64,000 nt of DNA from Bacteroides sp. (GCF_029057325.1 NZ_JAICZW010000096.1:1-64000), one strand, 5' to 3'; positions 1-8,400 are shown, numbered from the stretch's first letter. A program made the numbers and translations. Notes: generated by a model from the sequence alone, not told the origin.

Positions 1-199
1 CCTCAAGCGCCGCACGATCCTCCTCGCGTGTGGGTAGGGGCTGTTTGGGACGATGGGCGGCATTGAAACCGCATTCGCAATAGATGCAGTCGAAAGTACA
101 CACTTTGCCGTCGGCAGGCAGCAGGTTGATTCCCAAAGATACTCCCAAACGGCGGGAATGGACGGGACCGAAGATGGGAGAGGGGTAGATGACAGTCAT
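1..199 (-). CDS. Radical SAM protein, N-terminal part (runs off window start)
   Basis: The first 66 codons of a gene on the minus strand; the rest lies outside the window. The ATG at 199 opens a frame containing CTFDCIYCECG at about residues 34-44, a CxxxCxxC motif typical of the radical SAM [4Fe-4S] cluster. The preceding stretch (residues 1-25, with FGPVHSRRLGVSLG) resembles the N-terminus of a conserved Bacteroidetes radical SAM family whose reaction I do not know. A -7 box lies at 219-226, so the leader would be only about 13 nt. No downstream neighbour can be seen. The family assignment rests on the cysteine motif and length is unknown. Confidence 0.8.
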   Translation of the reverse strand, partial: MTVIYPSPIFGPVHSRRLGVSLGINLLPADGKVCTFDCIYCECGFNAAHRPKQPLPTREEDRAALE

Positions 200-218
200 A
201 TCTTAAACGTTTTATGAA

Positions 219-226
219 CAAAAGTA
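219..226 (-). promoter_or_regulatory. Bacteroides -7 box for the radical SAM gene
   Basis: TACTTTTG on the minus strand matches the known Bacteroides -7 consensus TAnnTTTG exactly, 20 nt upstream of the ATG at 199. I see no clear -33 TTTG element. Confidence 0.5.
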
Positions 227-259
227 GAAAAATAACAGAGAAACCACACAAAAAACTGC

Positions 260-2287
260 CTAAAACTTCACCATCACCTGCATCTGCAAGTCCGCTTTCC
301 GGTTTCCTGGTATCAAATCGTTGCCCGAACCGATGCTTTCCCTATCCTGATAGACGGTCTGCCCGAACTTGACGAGCAGCAGCAGCCTCTTGTTCCAATC
401 GTAACGCGCCACGGCGGAACAGCGGACCCCCCTGCCCGAGAACGAAGGAGTGTAAAAGGTATAGAGCATACCCTGTTCGGAGGCATAGACGCGCGAGTCG
501 TAGTCATCGGTATGGAAATAGGTGCCCTGCACGAAGAGCGACAAGGGAAACCGTGAAGGAGCGTATGCGCAAGACTGGCTAATCCCCCACCCTTGCCGCC
601 GCTCAAAACGATACTCACCGATATCCTGCTGACGGAAATGGTTATAATCGAGCGTAGTGCGTAAGGTGAAATCCCCCGGCGTATAAGTCAGCCGATAGCG
701 AAGCCGATGGTGATGGGTAGGCGAAGTGAATGCACCGCTTGTCCCCGTCACATCGCGCTCCTTCCGCTTATAGCGGTAGTTGAGGTACATGGAAAGGGAA
801 CGCTTCGGAGAATAAGCTGCCTGAAACATGCCGTCCATGCCTTGCGACGGCTTGCTGATGCGATACCTCCACCAGGGAAAAGAGAAGAGGTCCAGCGAGG
901 CGAAAAACTTCCAGCATGCCCACGGAACCGCCTCTGCTGCCAGATACCATCCGTTCTCGTTCTGTGGAGTGGAGCTTTCGCCGAAGGAACGGCCGAACAT
1001 CGCCCAATAGTCGTGCGAATAGTAGCGATGCAACAGCAGCAAACTGTAGTTTGAAGATAGGGCATACCGCAACCGGTTCAGCAGCGCATAGCCTTTTGTA
1101 CCCGTTGCCGCCTCTCCCGTCAATGAGAGCCGCCGGAAACGATACTTGTAATCCAAACCCACGTTGTAGAAATGCTTGCCGTGCAGGTTGTATTTTGCGT
1201 ATTTCTGCAACTTCGGTTCGTAAGGATGTTCAAAGAAGTAACAGATGCCCGTCACGCCCACTTTCAGCGTGTTCTTTTCATAAGTCAGGTTGCCGCCCGC
1301 CAGTTGCAGGGCAAATAGATTCGCCTTGTCCGCCTCCTTCTGCGTGCGGTGCAAGCCTGTCTTGTAGATGGAAGTAATCTCTCCGTCCTTCACCACCCCG
1401 TCCATGGAACGATGCGAATAGAACGCGGAAAAATCCAAAGAAGGAAGCAGACCGACCGTTGCCGCCGCACCCCGGAAGTAGTTGTACTCATCCGTGGAAC
1501 TGTGTTTGCGGATGCCGCCCGCCCGACGCTCGGTGGTGAAGACAGAGAAGGTCTTCCCCATGCGATAATCGGTGCTCAACACCAATCCTTGTCCGAAACT
1601 CAGGCGGTAATTGCCCAAGACAAGCGCTTTCAGTCTGCCTAAGTTCTTGATAAGAAGATAAGGGGAGTAATAGTCATATCCTTTGCGGTTGTGCAAGGCA
1701 AACATCGGTTCGCCCGCATCCTTCTCGGCGGTGACGCCCAACTGGAGGTAATCGCTGCAACGGAAAGCGTATCGCAAGGAGTGATAGGGCGAAGGTCCCA
1801 AGTACTCCTTCTCATACCCTTTGCGGGTATAGAAAGGGACATCCAGACGAGCCAGCATCTCGTGCTTCCCGTACTTCAAGATGTGCCGCAAGGAAGGATA
1901 GCCCCTACCCTCCTCCACTGCCTGCACGCAGACAAAGGGCAGCAGCAGTTCGATGGTACGGCGGTCCATCCCCTCCACCAGTTGCAGTTCGTAGAGGGTC
2001 TGCATCTGTCCGTGGATGCCGATATACGCCAACATGTTCTCCACTTGAATGTCCGTCAGAAAAGGAAATTGTTCCAGTTGCCGCCGGGTGGCGGTGTTGA
2101 GGTTGAGGGGTTCTTGCAGCCGTCGGGAGAGCTCTTCCAGTTCGTCTTCCCAGTCGGGGTCTTCTTCCCCGTTCATGGAGAGTTGTTCCAGATTTTCCTT
2201 CAGAAGAGATACGGTGGTGTTTTGAGCTTCAAGTACAGGAGTCGTCAGCAACATACTTAGAAAGACTCCTATCTTGAAGATTTTCAT
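260..2287 (-). CDS. Helix-hairpin-helix outer-membrane beta-barrel protein
   Basis: A 675-residue protein starting at ATG 2287 (MKIFKIG...), chosen over a longer in-frame start because it begins a clean signal peptide ending near residue 22 (VLEAQ). Residues about 55-130 carry ComEA-like helix-hairpin-helix segments (LNLNTATRRQLEQFPFLT and a second copy near YELQLVEGM). The remainder, about 480 residues, is dominated by alternating aromatic and polar residues with Arg/Tyr-rich turns, as in a transmembrane beta-barrel, and ends in a Phe (VMVKF), typical of outer-membrane proteins. Bacteroidetes commonly encode such HhH-plus-barrel proteins, but their function is not established. It is divergent from the DUF4294 gene; a near-consensus -7 box (TACTTTCG) lies around 2317-2324. 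Confidence 0.7.
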   Translation of the reverse strand: MKIFKIGVFLSMLLTTPVLEAQNTTVSLLKENLEQLSMNGEEDPDWEDELEELSRRLQEPLNLNTATRRQLEQFPFLTDIQVENMLAYIGIHGQMQTLYELQLVEGMDRRTIELLLPFVCVQAVEEGRGYPSLRHILKYGKHEMLARLDVPFYTRKGYEKEYLGPSPYHSLRYAFRCSDYLQLGVTAEKDAGEPMFALHNRKGYDYYSPYLLIKNLGRLKALVLGNYRLSFGQGLVLSTDYRMGKTFSVFTTERRAGGIRKHSSTDEYNYFRGAAATVGLLPSLDFSAFYSHRSMDGVVKDGEITSIYKTGLHRTQKEADKANLFALQLAGGNLTYEKNTLKVGVTGICYFFEHPYEPKLQKYAKYNLHGKHFYNVGLDYKYRFRRLSLTGEAATGTKGYALLNRLRYALSSNYSLLLLHRYYSHDYWAMFGRSFGESSTPQNENGWYLAAEAVPWACWKFFASLDLFSFPWWRYRISKPSQGMDGMFQAAYSPKRSLSMYLNYRYKRKERDVTGTSGAFTSPTHHHRLRYRLTYTPGDFTLRTTLDYNHFRQQDIGEYRFERRQGWGISQSCAYAPSRFPLSLFVQGTYFHTDDYDSRVYASEQGMLYTFYTPSFSGRGVRCSAVARYDWNKRLLLLVKFGQTVYQDRESIGSGNDLIPGNRKADLQMQVMVKF

Positions 2288-2418
2288 GGGATATAGCCGT
2301 TTTGTTGTTCTGTGGACGAAAGTACGTGAATATAATGAGAACAGGAAACTTTTCCGAAGAAAAAACAATAAATAAGTTAACAAGTAGAGAAAAAGAACTT
2401 ACATTCCACAGAATGATG

Positions 2419-2426
2419 TACTTTTG
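2419..2426 (+). promoter_or_regulatory. -7 box directly abutting the DUF4294 start codon
   Basis: TACTTTTG fits TAnnTTTG and ends only four bases before the ATG at 2431. If used, transcription would begin at or inside the start codon, so the mRNA would be leaderless or translation would start elsewhere. Confidence 0.35.
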
Positions 2427-2430
2427 CAAC

Positions 2431-3045
2431 ATGAACATAAGGCTTCACATAGTACTCTTCCTGTTTCTTCTCTTCGGAAGCCTGAAATGCCTTGCTCAGC
2501 AGCAGCCCTCACAAGCCGGCGAACAGAAGAGCGCATACCTCACCCCGATGTGCGTTTACAACGGCGACACCATCCCTTACGTCAAGCTGCCCACCGTCTA
2601 TATCTTCAAGCCGCTCAAGTTCAAGAACAAGCGGGAAATGGCGAAATACAACAAGCTGGTTCGCGACGTGAAGAAGGTACTCCCCATCTCCAAAGAAATC
2701 AAACTTGCCATGATGGAAACTTACGAATACATGATGACCCTGCCCAACGAAAAGGCACGCCAGAAGCACATCAAAGCCGTGGAAAAAAGCGTAAAGGAGC
2801 AATACACCCCCCGCATGAAGAAACTCACCTTCGCCCAAGGCAAGCTACTCATCAAGCTGATAGACCGGCAGACCCACTCCACCGGCTACGAACTGGTGAA
2901 AGCCTTCATGGGACCCTTCAAGGCAGGATTCTACCAGACATTCGCCGCCCTGTTCGGCGCCAGCCTGAAGAAGGAGTACGATCCCACGGGAGAGGATGCG
3001 CTGACCGAACGGGTGATTCTGATGGTGGAGAGCGGACAGCTGTAA
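2431..3045 (+). CDS. DUF4294 domain protein, exported
   Basis: A 204-residue protein. I place the start at ATG 2431 (MNIRLHIVLFLFLLFG...), which opens a signal peptide of about 22 residues ending at CLAQ; an upstream in-frame ATG exists but precedes the signal. The mature part begins with Gln-rich sequence, then MCVYNGDTIPYVKLPTVYI, and continues with a basic helical region (KFKNKREMAKYNKLVRDVKKVLP), matching the DUF4294 family common in Bacteroidetes. The function is unknown; export to the periplasm is inferred from the signal. The gene converges on the AAA/DUF4143 gene, with only one base between the two stop codons, so neither has room for a separate terminator. Confidence 0.75.
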   Translation: MNIRLHIVLFLFLLFGSLKCLAQQQPSQAGEQKSAYLTPMCVYNGDTIPYVKLPTVYIFKPLKFKNKREMAKYNKLVRDVKKVLPISKEIKLAMMETYEYMMTLPNEKARQKHIKAVEKSVKEQYTPRMKKLTFAQGKLLIKLIDRQTHSTGYELVKAFMGPFKAGFYQTFAALFGASLKKEYDPTGEDALTERVILMVESGQL

Positions 3046-3046
3046 A

Positions 3047-4216
3047 TCAATAATTCAACCCGAAATACCAGAGAGGAATTACATTGCCATACCCCGTCTC
3101 TATATCGTCCTTCACCACATATCCCTCCGCGGCTTCTGCTATCTGTTTCTGCCCCTTGTTCTTTCCACCTACTTCAAAGGTGCGCCCGCCTATCTGAAAG
3201 TCAGCGATATGCGAAGATATGACATCCTGTTTCACACGCATTTGGTTATAAAAGAAAGTCTCCCTGAGATTTCCGACGTTGAGTTCGTTCTTACCTAAGA
3301 TAGCTATCAGATTAGGATTGTCCAAATAGATTTTCTCCACCTTGCCCAAACTCCGGATGCCCCCCGTCTCATCCCGAAGCTGCGCAATCATTCCCGCCCG
3401 CTCAATATAAAGCAGATAATCGGCGATGTAATTGCGGCTGACTCTGGTCAAATCCGCCAACTTCTGCATAACGGGTTTGAAGGGGACACTCTGCGAGATA
3501 ATCATCAGCAACTGCTTCAGTTTACGTCCGGTAGCCACGTTCATATTGGCATATTGCGGAATATCTATCTCCATTGTCTGATTGATGACCTGCTCCAGTT
3601 CCATATTGAAATCCAAGTCTTTGCCGAAAGGATAATATCCTCTTTTCAGATAATCAGCAAACACCGGCAAGGGATGTATCAATTCGGGAATATCAACTTT
3701 ATGTTCCAAAAGTTCTTCAAAGGTATAGGTCGTCGCGTCTATGCCATGAAACAAAGCCAGGTATTCGCGGAAAGAGAGACCTTGCATCTCATAGACGGGT
3801 GCCCTGCGGCTTAAATCCGCCATTCCCTTGTAGATGTCCAGAATGGATGAACCCGTAAAGAAGAATCGGACATTGGGATAAGAATCATACATCTGCTTCA
3901 ATTCCCTGGACCAGTTCGGATATTTGTGTATCTCGTCAATGAACAGATGTTTGCCTCCTTGCTTGCTGAACTTGTCTGCCAAATCAATCAGCGTATTGTC
4001 GGCAAAATAGATATTATCGGCCGATACATACAATGTATCCTTCAACGTCAGGTTCTTCTTGATGTATTGCAGGAACAGGGTAGTCTTCCCCACTCCACGC
4101 GGTCCCACCAAACCTAACATGCGGTTCTCCCACTTGATTTCATCGTACATGTAGCGGATGAAATTGGTCTTTGTCCCCTTCAATAGTTTGTTGAAGTTTT
4201 CGTATAATCTGTCCAT
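3047..4216 (-). CDS. ATP-binding protein, AAA_14/DUF4143 family
   Basis: A 389-residue protein starting at ATG 4216 (MDRLYEN...). Walker A GPRGVGKTT is at residues 38-46 and a Walker B HLFIDEIHK near residue 95, followed by sensor-like FFFTGSSILD. The C-terminal half contains the winged-helix and DUF4143 region with DNPNLI and ending FEVGGKNKGQKQI, characteristic of this archaeal-ATPase-like family. Members are frequent in Bacteroides and often appear to have been gained by transfer; their substrate is unknown. A -7 box at 4236-4243 gives a short leader, and behind it lies a cluster of overlapping inverted repeats (4261-4347). Its 3' end abuts the convergent DUF4294 gene. Confidence 0.8.
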   Translation of the reverse strand: MDRLYENFNKLLKGTKTNFIRYMYDEIKWENRMLGLVGPRGVGKTTLFLQYIKKNLTLKDTLYVSADNIYFADNTLIDLADKFSKQGGKHLFIDEIHKYPNWSRELKQMYDSYPNVRFFFTGSSILDIYKGMADLSRRAPVYEMQGLSFREYLALFHGIDATTYTFEELLEHKVDIPELIHPLPVFADYLKRGYYPFGKDLDFNMELEQVINQTMEIDIPQYANMNVATGRKLKQLLMIISQSVPFKPVMQKLADLTRVSRNYIADYLLYIERAGMIAQLRDETGGIRSLGKVEKIYLDNPNLIAILGKNELNVGNLRETFFYNQMRVKQDVISSHIADFQIGGRTFEVGGKNKGQKQIAEAAEGYVVKDDIETGYGNVIPLWYFGLNY

Positions 4217-4235
4217 AGACGGTGCTTTTATGCAA

Positions 4236-4243
4236 CAAATATA
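4236..4243 (-). promoter_or_regulatory. -7 box for the AAA/DUF4143 gene
   Basis: TATATTTG on the minus strand, an exact TAnnTTTG match 19 nt upstream of the ATG at 4216. No convincing -33 element was seen. Confidence 0.5.
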
Positions 4244-4260
4244 GCAAAAAAGCATCGTAA

Positions 4261-4347
4261 TAGTGCTATTTCTGCATTAAATCATAGTTAAATTGCACTA
4301 TAGAAGTGCAGAAAAAGCATGTTTTCTACACTTTCATAGTGCAATTT
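4261..4347. promoter_or_regulatory. Overlapping inverted repeats upstream of the ATPase gene
   Basis: AAATTGCACTAT at 4290-4301 is the exact reverse complement of 4336-4347. A second pair, TTTCTGCA (4269-4276) and TGCAGAAA (4307-4314), interleaves with it. TAGTGC/GCACTA recurs three times. The position just upstream of the -7 box is suited to an operator, but no binding protein is known. Confidence 0.35.
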
Positions 4348-4383
4348 CCAGAAAGTCATTCGGTAACCTGAACCTCTTCCCCC

Positions 4384-5346
4384 TTATTCCGGCTGCAACT
4401 CCCCTTCCTTAGGCAGCTCCTTCCAGCCCTCGCCGAAGGCATCGTAGGCATCGGTCACCACCACAAAGGCTTTCGGGTCAACCTCGCGTATCTTCTGCTT
4501 GATTTTCATCACCTCTTTGTAGCTCACTACCAGAAACAACATCTCCTTGTCGGCCTTGGTGTAGAGACCGCTGCTCTTGATGCAGGTGGCCGTGCGGTCA
4601 AGGTCGCCTATAATGTAGTCGTGCAGGGCCGTCAGCCGCATATCGCTGATGACAAACACGATTTTGTCGTTCTTCTCGCCGTTGATGACATAGGCTATTA
4701 CGCGCGAAGAGATGTAGATGGTGATAAGCGAATAGAAGGAGAGATACAACGAAGGCTGAACAGCGTCATCAGGATTGCCTATGCCGAAACCGATGACCAG
4801 CAGGCCGAACAGCACCACGATGCCGTCCACCAGCAGGATGGCTTTCGAAAAGCGGATGTGGCAATACTTCTGAAGTATCATCGCCACAATGTCCGTACCG
4901 CCCGTAGTGGCGCGGCTGCGCACCACGATGCCGCCGCCAAGACCGATGATGACCGCACCGATGACCGAAGTCAGCATCAAGTGGTCGGACATATCCAGAC
5001 AGCCGCCCAACAACTGCGTGGGGTCCAACTGATGGAGCGCCTCTTCGGTGGGATAGGAGAGGTAGGAGAGCACGTTCATGACAAGCGGAGTGAAAAGCGC
5101 CGCCACAATGGTGCGCGAACCCAACTTCGAGCCCAACAGCAATACGGAGATGATGAGCAAAGGAATGTCGAACATATAGCCGAACGTTCCCACCTGGACG
5201 GAGGGGAACAGATTGTGAAGCACGATGCTGGCTCCATACACCCCGCCCGGAACCAGGTTATAAGGATTGATGAAGTAAACAAAAGCCGAAGCCATGATGA
5301 TGCAGCCCACAAAGATGCCTACCCACGATGATATTGTCTTTTTCAT
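4384..5346 (-). CDS. YitT family membrane protein
   Basis: A 320-residue integral membrane protein beginning MKKTISSWVGIFVGCIIMASAF. It has about five to six hydrophobic segments in residues 8-210, including the family signature GGIVVRSRATTGGTDIVAMIL near residue 150. A soluble C-terminal DUF2179 domain (about 225-305) ends VDPKAFVVVTDAYDAFGEG. The YitT/DUF161 family is widespread; transport or sensing roles are proposed but unproven. It is a paralogue of the protein at 8450-9352. A -7 box lies at 5373-5380. It sits downstream of the TrmH gene on the same strand, separated by about 210 bp, so it is probably transcribed from its own promoter. Confidence 0.88.
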   Translation of the reverse strand: MKKTISSWVGIFVGCIIMASAFVYFINPYNLVPGGVYGASIVLHNLFPSVQVGTFGYMFDIPLLIISVLLLGSKLGSRTIVAALFTPLVMNVLSYLSYPTEEALHQLDPTQLLGGCLDMSDHLMLTSVIGAVIIGLGGGIVVRSRATTGGTDIVAMILQKYCHIRFSKAILLVDGIVVLFGLLVIGFGIGNPDDAVQPSLYLSFYSLITIYISSRVIAYVINGEKNDKIVFVISDMRLTALHDYIIGDLDRTATCIKSSGLYTKADKEMLFLVVSYKEVMKIKQKIREVDPKAFVVVTDAYDAFGEGWKELPKEGELQPE

Positions 5347-5372
5347 ATTTAGTATAGTTGATATTTATACGG

Positions 5373-5380
5373 CAAATATA
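5373..5380 (-). promoter_or_regulatory. -7 box for the first YitT gene
   Basis: TATATTTG on the minus strand, an exact TAnnTTTG match, 26 nt upstream of the ATG at 5346. Confidence 0.5.
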
Positions 5381-5556
5381 CAATAATAGATGGAAACATA
5401 GGACATACACTCCACATAAATTTTCAGCCGACCCATCTTGTCCGGTTTACCACCCATTGTTGAAAACCTTGTTAAGACCCATCGCGTCCATCCGTACAAC
5501 CAATTGACTATCAATCCATATCAATTGTTAATAACTAATGAACAGCGGTTCATTGG

Positions 5557-6087
5557 TCAGCCTTGCAGCTTCTTGAACAAGTCCCAAATAACGATGCCCG
5601 CCGTGACCGACACGTTGAGCGAATGCTTCGTGCCATATTGCGGTATCTCGATGCAGCCGTCCGAATGGTCTATCACCTCCTGTTGAACACCCTTCACCTC
5701 GTTGCCCATCACCACGGCATACTTCTTCGTCCGATCCAACTGCAAGTCGTTCAGCATGATACTGCCTTCGGCCTGCTCTACGGAATAGACCGTATATCCC
5801 TCCTGCTTGAGGTTATCAACCGCTTCAACCGCGTTATCAACATACTTCCAATCGACAGTGAATTCGGCTCCCAACGCCGTCTTGTGCATCTCAGGGTGGG
5901 GTGGGGTGGCGGTGATGCCGCAAAGGTAGATGCACTCGATGCGGAAGGCATCCGAAGTGCGGAACACGGAACCTATATTATGAAGGCTGCGGATATTATC
6001 CAGCACCACCACCAAAGGCAATTTCCGGGCTTCCTTAAACTCTTCCACACTGATACGGTTCAGTTCTGTTATCTTCAGTTTACGCAT
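5557..6087 (-). CDS. TrmH/SpoU-family RNA 2'-O-methyltransferase
   Basis: A 176-residue SPOUT-class methyltransferase. The three family motifs are visible: LDNIRSLHNIGSVFRTSDAF at about residues 29-48 (motif 1, with the Asn and Arg that act in catalysis), VMGNEVKGV near 126 (motif 2) and SLNVSVTAGIVIWD near 155 (motif 3). It would transfer a methyl group from SAM to a ribose 2'-OH in tRNA or rRNA; the target nucleotide cannot be told from sequence. There is no N-terminal substrate-binding domain, so it is a short, single-domain member. The predicted promoter (-7 box 6266-6273) puts a complete 88-bp repeat element inside its leader of about 170 nt. Confidence 0.9.
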   Translation of the reverse strand: MRKLKITELNRISVEEFKEARKLPLVVVLDNIRSLHNIGSVFRTSDAFRIECIYLCGITATPPHPEMHKTALGAEFTVDWKYVDNAVEAVDNLKQEGYTVYSVEQAEGSIMLNDLQLDRTKKYAVVMGNEVKGVQQEVIDHSDGCIEIPQYGTKHSLNVSVTAGIVIWDLFKKLQG

Positions 6088-6155
6088 AATAAAATTTATA
6101 TTTTATTGATTATCATTCGTTTAACAAGTCGTCACGAGAGAGCGTTTTCCGGTCG

Positions 6156-6243
6156 TGACAGACACTTGCTTCTGTCGCGTCAGACACTTGTGTCTGTCGT
6201 CTTGAACACTTGTGTCTGTCACGACAGAAGCAAGTGTCTGTCA
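6156..6243. repeat. 88-bp interspersed palindromic repeat, copy A
   Basis: The ends are perfect 22-bp inverted repeats (6156-6177 and 6222-6243). The motif ACACTTG occurs at 6162, 6184 and 6206, exactly 22 bp apart, and its reverse complement at 6231. It lies between the predicted TrmH promoter and the TrmH start codon, so it should be transcribed as part of that leader. Confidence 0.85.
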
Positions 6244-6265
6244 AACGCCCCGATATGCCTGTCTG

Positions 6266-6273
6266 CAAAGATA
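6266..6273 (-). promoter_or_regulatory. -7 box for the TrmH gene
   Basis: TATCTTTG on the minus strand, an exact consensus match. It would start a leader of about 170 nt that includes repeat copy A. Confidence 0.4.
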
Positions 6274-6405
6274 CTTTTTTCCGTTCACATCGCGGTTAAT
6301 AACCGTTGAAAACGTGTCGATACACCCTGCAAAGAATTTCAAAAATAATACTTGCATTATTCAAAATCTTACCTATGCCGGCTGCTGAATCAACAAACCA
6401 AAAAA

Positions 6406-6616
6406 GTTAGGAGAAAACTTCCAGAAGTGTTTAAACACATTTTTCAGCATTGTTTCACTCCTAAATCCCATCAAAGTTATTAACTTTGCCGATTATCAAC
6501 ATGATGTTAATGAAGCGGGAAGATGAGCCGGTAGGAAGTTTATTTTCAAGAGATAGACCTTCATTTCCGATGTTAATAAACGGGGAATAAAGTTTCCTCC
6601 TGCATCTAATAACTTC
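6406..6616 (+). ncRNA. Candidate structured leader or small RNA upstream of nadA
   Basis: A -7 box (TAACTTTG, 6481-6488) precedes nadA by about 230 nt. Complementary segments include 6533-6544 with 6586-6598 (11 bp with a small internal loop), AAGTTATTA near 6475 with TAATAACTT near 6607, and TTAGGAG near 6406 with CTCCTAA near 6459. GATGTTAATGAAGCGGG at 6513-6529 is repeated imperfectly at 6569-6585. I do not recognise a known RNA family, so this is a structural suspicion only. Confidence 0.3.
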
Positions 6617-6716
6617 AGGAGCAAAAAAAAGCCCGATTATTTCTCCACACTATTAACCGCCTATCATCAGCATCAATGGATTTTTTTTAAAAGAAGAGAA
6701 ATTAAATTTTATAATT

Positions 6717-7655
6717 ATGGATAATCTGATAGAAGCCATCAAGCAACTGAAGAAAGAGAAAAATGCCGTCATCATGGGGCATTACTACCAGCGGGGTGAA
6801 ATACAAGAGATAGCCGACTATGTGGGCGACAGCCTGGCACTGGCGCAGCAGGCGGCACGGACGGATGCGGACATCATCGTGATGTGCGGCGTCCATTTTA
6901 TGGGCGAAACGGCCAAAGTGCTCTGCCCCGACAAGAAAGTCCTGGTGCCCGACATGGCAGCCGGCTGTTCGCTGGCCGACAGCTGTCCGGCGGATGAGTT
7001 TGCCCGGTTTGTCGAAGAGCACCCCGGATATACGGTCATCTCCTACGTGAACACGACGGCCGCCGTAAAAGCGTTGACCGATGTGGTGGTCACCTCCACC
7101 AACGCCCGTCAGATAGTGGAAAGTTTTCCCAAAGATGAGAAAATAATCTTTGGACCCGACAGGAATCTGGGCGGTTATATCAACAGCGTTACCGGAAGAG
7201 ATATGTTGATATGGGACGGAGCGTGCCATGTGCACGAGCAGTTCTCGGTTGAAAAGATGGTTGAGATAAAGCGTGCCCACCCCGATGCGGTGGTGCTGGC
7301 CCATCCCGAATGCAAGAGCACGATTCTGAAGCTTGCCGATGTGGTGGGTTCCACGGCTGCCCTGCTGAAGTACGCCGTGGCCCATCCGGAGAAGAGCTAC
7401 ATCGTCGCCACCGAGTCGGGCATCCTGCACGAGATGAAGAAGCAGTGTCTGCAGACCACGTTCATTCCCGCTCCTCCCGCCGACAGCACCTGTGCCTGTA
7501 ACGAGTGCAGCTTCATGCGCCTGAACACGCTGGAGAAACTTTATGACTGCCTCAAGAACGAGTCTCCCGAAATAAAGGTGGATGCGGAAATAGCCGCGAA
7601 GGCCGTGAAGCCGATAAAGAGGATGCTGGAGATTTCGGCAAAATTAGGGTTGTGA
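6717..7655 (+). CDS. nadA: Quinolinate synthase NadA
   Basis: A 312-residue quinolinate synthase, the normal length of the short NadA type. It condenses iminoaspartate with dihydroxyacetone phosphate to quinolinate in de novo NAD synthesis in the cytoplasm. The N-terminus shows MGHYYQRGEIQEIADYVGDS, a substrate-binding signature, and the [4Fe-4S] ligands fall in MCGVHFMGE, HPECKS and CACNECSFM. No nadB or nadC is adjacent, so the pathway genes are dispersed here. It is preceded by a long structured leader (see 6406-6616) and followed by a 25-bp-stem hairpin shared with the convergent rdgB gene. Confidence 0.97.
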   Translation: MDNLIEAIKQLKKEKNAVIMGHYYQRGEIQEIADYVGDSLALAQQAARTDADIIVMCGVHFMGETAKVLCPDKKVLVPDMAAGCSLADSCPADEFARFVEEHPGYTVISYVNTTAAVKALTDVVVTSTNARQIVESFPKDEKIIFGPDRNLGGYINSVTGRDMLIWDGACHVHEQFSVEKMVEIKRAHPDAVVLAHPECKSTILKLADVVGSTAALLKYAVAHPEKSYIVATESGILHEMKKQCLQTTFIPAPPADSTCACNECSFMRLNTLEKLYDCLKNESPEIKVDAEIAAKAVKPIKRMLEISAKLGL

Positions 7656-7676
7656 TTATTGGCAGGCTGAATTTCT

Positions 7677-7752
7677 TTCAGGCACGGATTACGCAGATTT
7701 CACGGATTTACAAAAGGAAAATGCCATGAAATCCGCATAATCCGTGCCTGAA
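7677..7752. terminator. Bidirectional hairpin between nadA and rdgB
   Basis: A 25-bp stem (7677-7701 with 7728-7752) whose only two non-Watson-Crick positions are wobble-compatible. It starts TTCAGGCACGGATT and ends AATCCGTGCCTGAA. Two related hairpins lie between the other convergent gene pairs at 29114-29164 and 53602-53647. It probably stops or protects both transcripts. Confidence 0.7.
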
Positions 7753-7821
7753 TTATCTCATTGTCCCTTTTCGTTTTGACACATCTCCATCGAATGCTTC
7801 GATGTATTATAGAAGCTGGTT

Positions 7822-8400
7822 TTATCTCATCAGGAACTTGCAAAGCTTGTTCGTCGCCACGGCCCGGTGGCTGATTTGATTCTTCAGTTCATTGCCCATT
7901 TCGGCAAAGGTCTGCGTATATCCCTCGGGGACGAAGATAGGGTCGTAGCCGAATCCCGAAGTACCTTTCCGGTTGCTGATGATCTCTCCTCTGATGATTC
8001 CTTCGAACAAGTGTTCCTTTCCGTCGATAATCAGGGCGAATACGGTGCGGAATTGTGCTTTGCGGTTCTCCACGCCTTCCAGGTCGTGCAGCAGTTTCTG
8101 CATGTTCGCTTCCGAGTCGTGTCCGTCGCCGGCATAGCGTGCCGAATAGATGCCGGGAGCGCCGCCAAGCGCTTCCACTTCCAGACCGGTGTCGTCGGCA
8201 AAGCAGTCTGTGTGGTAGTTTTCAAAAATATATCGGGCTTTCAGCAAGGCATTCCCTTCGAGCGTATCTGCCGTTTCGGGGATGTCGGCATGGCAACCGA
8301 TCTCTTTCAGGCTGAGAAGTTCCACCTTATCTTTCAAGATGGCGGCTACTTCTTCCAGTTTATGCGCATTGTTTGTGGCGAATACAAATCTTTTTCTCAT
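7822..8400 (-). CDS. rdgB: RdgB/HAM1 non-canonical purine NTP pyrophosphatase
   Basis: A 192-residue ITPase family enzyme that hydrolyses dITP, ITP and XTP to the monophosphate and pyrophosphate, cleansing the nucleotide pool. The N-terminal [12 protein letters not shown] is the (S/T)xNxxK nucleotide-binding motif. [26 protein letters not shown] carries the metal-binding Asp pair, split here as positions about 69-94, and [13 protein letters not shown] is the base-recognition loop, followed by the C-terminal SHRAVA motif. It is the last gene of a probable leuS-yitT-rdgB minus-strand series, with 49 bp between it and the yitT gene. Confidence 0.96.
   Translation of the reverse strand: MRKRFVFATNNAHKLEEVAAILKDKVELLSLKEIGCHADIPETADTLEGNALLKARYIFENYHTDCFADDTGLEVEALGGAPGIYSARYAGDGHDSEANMQKLLHDLEGVENRKAQFRTVFALIIDGKEHLFEGIIRGEIISNRKGTSGFGYDPIFVPEGYTQTFAEMGNELKNQISHRAVATNKLCKFLMR

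Larger units (their letters stand above)
6088..6716. other. 629-bp divergent intergenic region, TrmH/nadA
   Basis: No protein gene is supported. It holds the 88-bp repeat copy A (6156-6243), a minus-strand -7 box (6266-6273), a plus-strand -7 box (6481-6488), and a structured stretch at about 6406-6616 upstream of nadA that contains several complementary segments and a 17-nt imperfect direct repeat. Confidence 0.6.

Noticed and set aside
6406..6716. Known NAD-related riboswitch
   Set aside because: I could not match the segments to the NAD riboswitch consensus; the region is kept only as a structural candidate.
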